Positions 57,844 through 57,982 of a stretch of DNA of 57,982 bases are shown here, one piece after another; position 1 is the first letter of the stretch, and the number at the start of each line of letters is the position of its first letter. The notes under the pieces were generated by a model. That model was given only the letters and a program-made list of their open reading frames with translations, ran no database searches and was not told where the DNA came from. A program made the translations under genes and the position numbers. The stretch comes from Bacteroidaceae bacterium. Its GTDB lineage: Bacteria > Bacteroidota > Bacteroidia > Bacteroidales > Bacteroidaceae. The stretch is from contig JAFVTT010000004.1 of NCBI GenBank assembly GCA_017503065.1, positions 1 to 57,982 of the forward strand, given 5' to 3'.

Positions 57844-57886
57844 TTTGCCGGTTTGTAGAAAAGTCTTACCTTTGCACTCGCAAAAC
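57844..57886 (+). promoter_or_regulatory. Promoter of a stable RNA operon (probably rRNA)
   Basis: TTTG (57844-57847), 19-nt spacer, TACCTTTG, then CACTCGCAAAAC (57867-57886). This 20-nt block is identical to the tRNA-cluster and tRNA-Asp promoters. No terminator or gene is seen between it and the window end. Confidence 0.85.
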
Positions 57887-57982
57887 GGGAACACCTCCTA
57901 CGAGTCATCATGGAGGATGTTTTCTTGCGCTAAGGAAGAAAGAGTTCTTTGACAGATTTTCATAGACAGAAATTGTAGTACA
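57887..57982 (+). other. Leader of a probable rRNA operon, cut by the window edge
   Basis: The leader includes a small hairpin (CCTCC...GGAGG, about 57894-57915) and GTTCTTTGACAG (57946-57957), which resembles a boxA antitermination motif and the sequence usually found upstream of 16S rRNA in Bacteroidota. The 16S gene itself would start outside the window. Confidence 0.65.

Overview
The window reads as chromosomal DNA of a Bacteroidales bacterium, most likely a Prevotella-like member of the phylum Bacteroidota. The main evidence is the promoter signature TTG/TTTG-N19-20-TAnnTTTG, seen repeatedly ahead of genes on both strands. Supporting evidence is the type IX secretion markers (type A and type B sorting domains, a PorT-like barrel), the Bacteroidota-only families DUF4293 and omega-like RpoZ, Ser-type sulfatases with a radical-SAM maturase, and a sialate O-acetylesterase. 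No phage, conjugative element, CRISPR array or complete insertion sequence was seen. Genus or species cannot be fixed from sequence reading alone.

Layout, left to right. 0.3-2.1 kb: a secreted protein and a seven-gene tRNA cluster on the minus strand (Val-Arg-Tyr-Gly-Asp-Val-Arg). 2.5-4.8 kb: two secreted proteins. 5.0-10.1 kb: a response regulator/histidine kinase/MGMT operon divergent from a MacB-type ABC transporter, with two 17-bp dyads between them. 10.4-12.3 kb: a transglutaminase/LRR lipoprotein, a thioesterase remnant and a second tRNA-Asp. 12.5-14.7 kb: an ECF sigma operon with a membrane protein and an adhesin-like protein. 15.0-16.1 kb: two lipoproteins. 16.4-22.9 kb: a LytTR regulator followed by four envelope proteins. 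23.2-27.6 kb: AraC regulator, dipeptidyl-peptidase III, AlkD-like protein and PurA. 27.7-30.2 kb: a long coiled-coil protein with an SbcC-type zinc hook but no ATPase head. 30.4-34.8 kb: HisS, then a sulfatase translationally coupled to its maturase. 35.2-39.3 kb: UvrB, then BamD, RpoZ and DUF4293. 39.4-46.4 kb: PorT-like barrel, a small DUF3791 pair, a type B sorting-domain protein, UvrA and a second sulfatase. 46.4-50.8 kb: EVE-domain protein, sirtuin, a BlaI/M56 sensor pair and MntP. 51.1-55.1 kb: acetyltransferase, MmcQ-like protein, sialate esterase and a DUF1349-like protein. 55.2-57.6 kb: an AT-richer segment with a candidate structured RNA and two lipoproteins. The right edge is a strong stable-RNA promoter and leader with a boxA-like motif, so a 16S rRNA gene probably starts just outside.

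How the genes work together: envelope sensing is the main theme (two-component system, ECF sigma, LytTR, BlaI/M56). A second theme is host-glycan use: two sulfatases plus maturase, and a sialate esterase beside a sugar acetyltransferase. The third is core DNA repair (UvrA, UvrB, AlkD-like, MGMT). Intergenic DNA is unusually repeat-rich. There are at least four families of short hairpin or low-complexity repeats, some of which form the ends of coding sequences. The most novel items are the candidate ncRNA at 55.3-55.6 kb, the headless zinc-hook protein, a 76-bp repeat whose stem shows a compensatory base-pair change, and TGAGCGG-type arrays that begin at stop codons.
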